Assembly: GCA_021159445.1 (NCBI GenBank)
Contig: JAGGRV010000567.1
Span: 1-5,328 of the forward strand
Reading direction: 5' to 3'
DNA: 5,328 nucleotides
From: Deltaproteobacteria bacterium
Lineage (GTDB): Bacteria > Desulfobacterota > Dissulfuribacteria > Dissulfuribacterales > UBA3076
The notes beneath the pieces were generated by a model that saw nothing but the letters and a program-made list of their open reading frames with translations, ran no database searches and was not told where the DNA came from. A program made the position numbers and the translations under genes. Of the stretch, positions 4,866 through 5,328 are shown piece by piece; position 1 is the stretch's first letter; each line of letters begins with the position of its first letter.

Positions 4866-4961
4866 CCCCCATCAAAAAGACATCCTCAAGAGCCTCAAGG
4901 AAAATAGTGCCTGTGCCGATATCAGAAAGAAGGGACCAAAATGGGATAGGCAGCGAACAAA

Positions 4962-5051
4962 GTCACAAAGCACCAACGTCCCCCAGACCATAAGAAGAAA
5001 TGGGCGATTGAGAAATCCGGATATAGCCCCTAAATTTTGCTGAAATCAGCA
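4962..5051. other. Short intergenic stretch, nothing recognised
   Basis: No gene or clear signal is seen between the end of repeat copy C and the stop of the minus-strand gene. A GCTGA/TCAGC inverted repeat with a 2-nt loop just after that stop (5039-5050) lacks a following T-run in the minus direction. Confidence 0.4.
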
Positions 5052-5328
5052 CTATTTTTGCCTCAGCATTTTACTGGTCGTGTAAACCCTGCCGTTTTCG
5101 AGCAGAATAAATTGCCCGCCGTAGGGATCATCGGGGATCTTGTCAATCAGACCGGCAGTGACCAATTCGGTAAGGGAGGCAGGCCGTTTTTGGTAGGTTT
5201 TCTGGTATTCTCTTACCTTTTGTTCTAACTGGTCCATGATTTCCAGTACCTTTATTCTCAGCATAAAATTCTGTTTTATGTTTTCATTTTTCGAATCCTT
5301 GATCATTTCCTTTAGAAAAATTATTCCG
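5052..5328 (-). CDS. C-terminal part of a hypothetical protein with a 'DPYGG' end (partial)
   Basis: The minus-strand frame is open from the right edge to TAG (5052-5054), giving about 91 residues of C-terminus. Features: a helical, charged stretch (FLKEMIKDSKNENIKQNF, LRIKVLEIMDQLEQKVREYQ), then YQKRPASLTELVTAGLIDKI, PDDPYGGQFILLENG and RVYTTSKMLRQK. The pattern 'L..AV..Y....GRxPxxLxELVxxGxLxxIPxDPYGGxF' occurs at the ends of TPR-containing or pseudopilin-like hypothetical proteins in Deltaproteobacteria-like genomes. An ATG at 5304-5306 with AAGGA close upstream would give an 84-residue protein, but the frame continues past it in the same style, so I favour a truncated view of a longer protein. 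It is convergent with the TA genes and probably belongs to the host backbone rather than the island. Confidence 0.65.
   Translation of the reverse strand, partial: GIIFLKEMIKDSKNENIKQNFMLRIKVLEIMDQLEQKVREYQKTYQKRPASLTELVTAGLIDKIPDDPYGGQFILLENGRVYTTSKMLRQK

Larger units (their letters stand above)
4686..4961. repeat. Dispersed repeat copy C (modules 1 and 2)
   Basis: Module 1 (4686-4791) is about 97% identical to 2186-2291. A 79-nt linker (4792-4870) replaces copy B's 20-nt linker, and module 2 (4871-4961) follows, with the shared 20-mer at 4895-4914. Homology to A and B stops at 4961, so module 3 is absent. The linker contains ATCTGTG twice with a 9-nt period (4792, 4801) and a terminator-like hairpin. 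On the minus strand the frame is open from module 2 through the linker to the module 1 stop (TGA at 4687-4689). Confidence 0.85.

Noticed and set aside
4686..4961. CRISPR array or insertion sequence as explanation for the repeats
   Set aside because: There are only three copies, they lie 1.3-2.4 kb apart without regular spacers, and there is no transposase gene or terminal inverted repeat.
5039..5050. Intrinsic terminator after the minus-strand gene at the right edge
   Set aside because: The GCTGA/TCAGC arms leave only a 2-nt loop, and the sequence that follows on the minus strand starts with A's rather than a T-run.

Overview
The window looks like an accessory island from a Gram-negative environmental bacterium. 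A Desulfobacterota/Deltaproteobacteria-like or Nitrospirota-like host is my best guess. It rests on the DUF104-PIN and AbiE pairs, the C-terminal 'DPYGG' protein at the right edge, and short intergenic repeats of a kind I associate with such genomes. No rRNA, tRNA or phylogenetic marker is present, so the taxonomy is only an inference.

Layout, left to right: (1) A VapBC-type pair: a small antitoxin (19-258) overlapping a PIN-domain toxin (255-713) by 4 nt. (2) A truncated PseG-like sugar-nucleotide hydrolase N-terminus (706-891) that overlaps the end of the toxin, then a minus-strand C-terminal protein remnant (924-1019). (3) Repeat copy A (1025-1257). (4) A second pair: a DUF104/AF2212-like antitoxin (1418-1624) and a long PIN toxin (1627-2151). 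(5) Repeat copy B (2186-2552), followed by about 400 nt of AT-rich sequence that holds a possible protein remnant and a probable control region. (6) A type IV AbiEi/AbiEii pair (2953-3546 and 3543-4445), visibly richer in G+C than its surroundings. (7) A palindromic REP-like element (4509-4572) abutting the last 24 codons of a CopG/BrnA-like antitoxin (4561-4635). (8) Repeat copy C (4686-4961). (9) On the minus strand, the C-terminal part of a protein that runs off the right edge (5052-5328).

The main pattern is the alternation of toxin-antitoxin (TA) units with same-orientation copies of a modular repeat. The order is TA1 - A - TA2 - B - TA3 - antitoxin remnant - C, with every TA unit on the plus strand. 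The repeats have three modules: 1 in B and C, 2 in all three copies, and 3 in A and B. Their substitutions suggest that they derive at least partly from protein-coding sequence. The three TA systems are unrelated in type and do not form one pathway: two are predicted RNA-cleaving PIN nucleases and one a nucleotidyltransferase. What links them is the site. I infer a stretch that has repeatedly gained and lost TA cassettes between homologous repeats, leaving gene debris.
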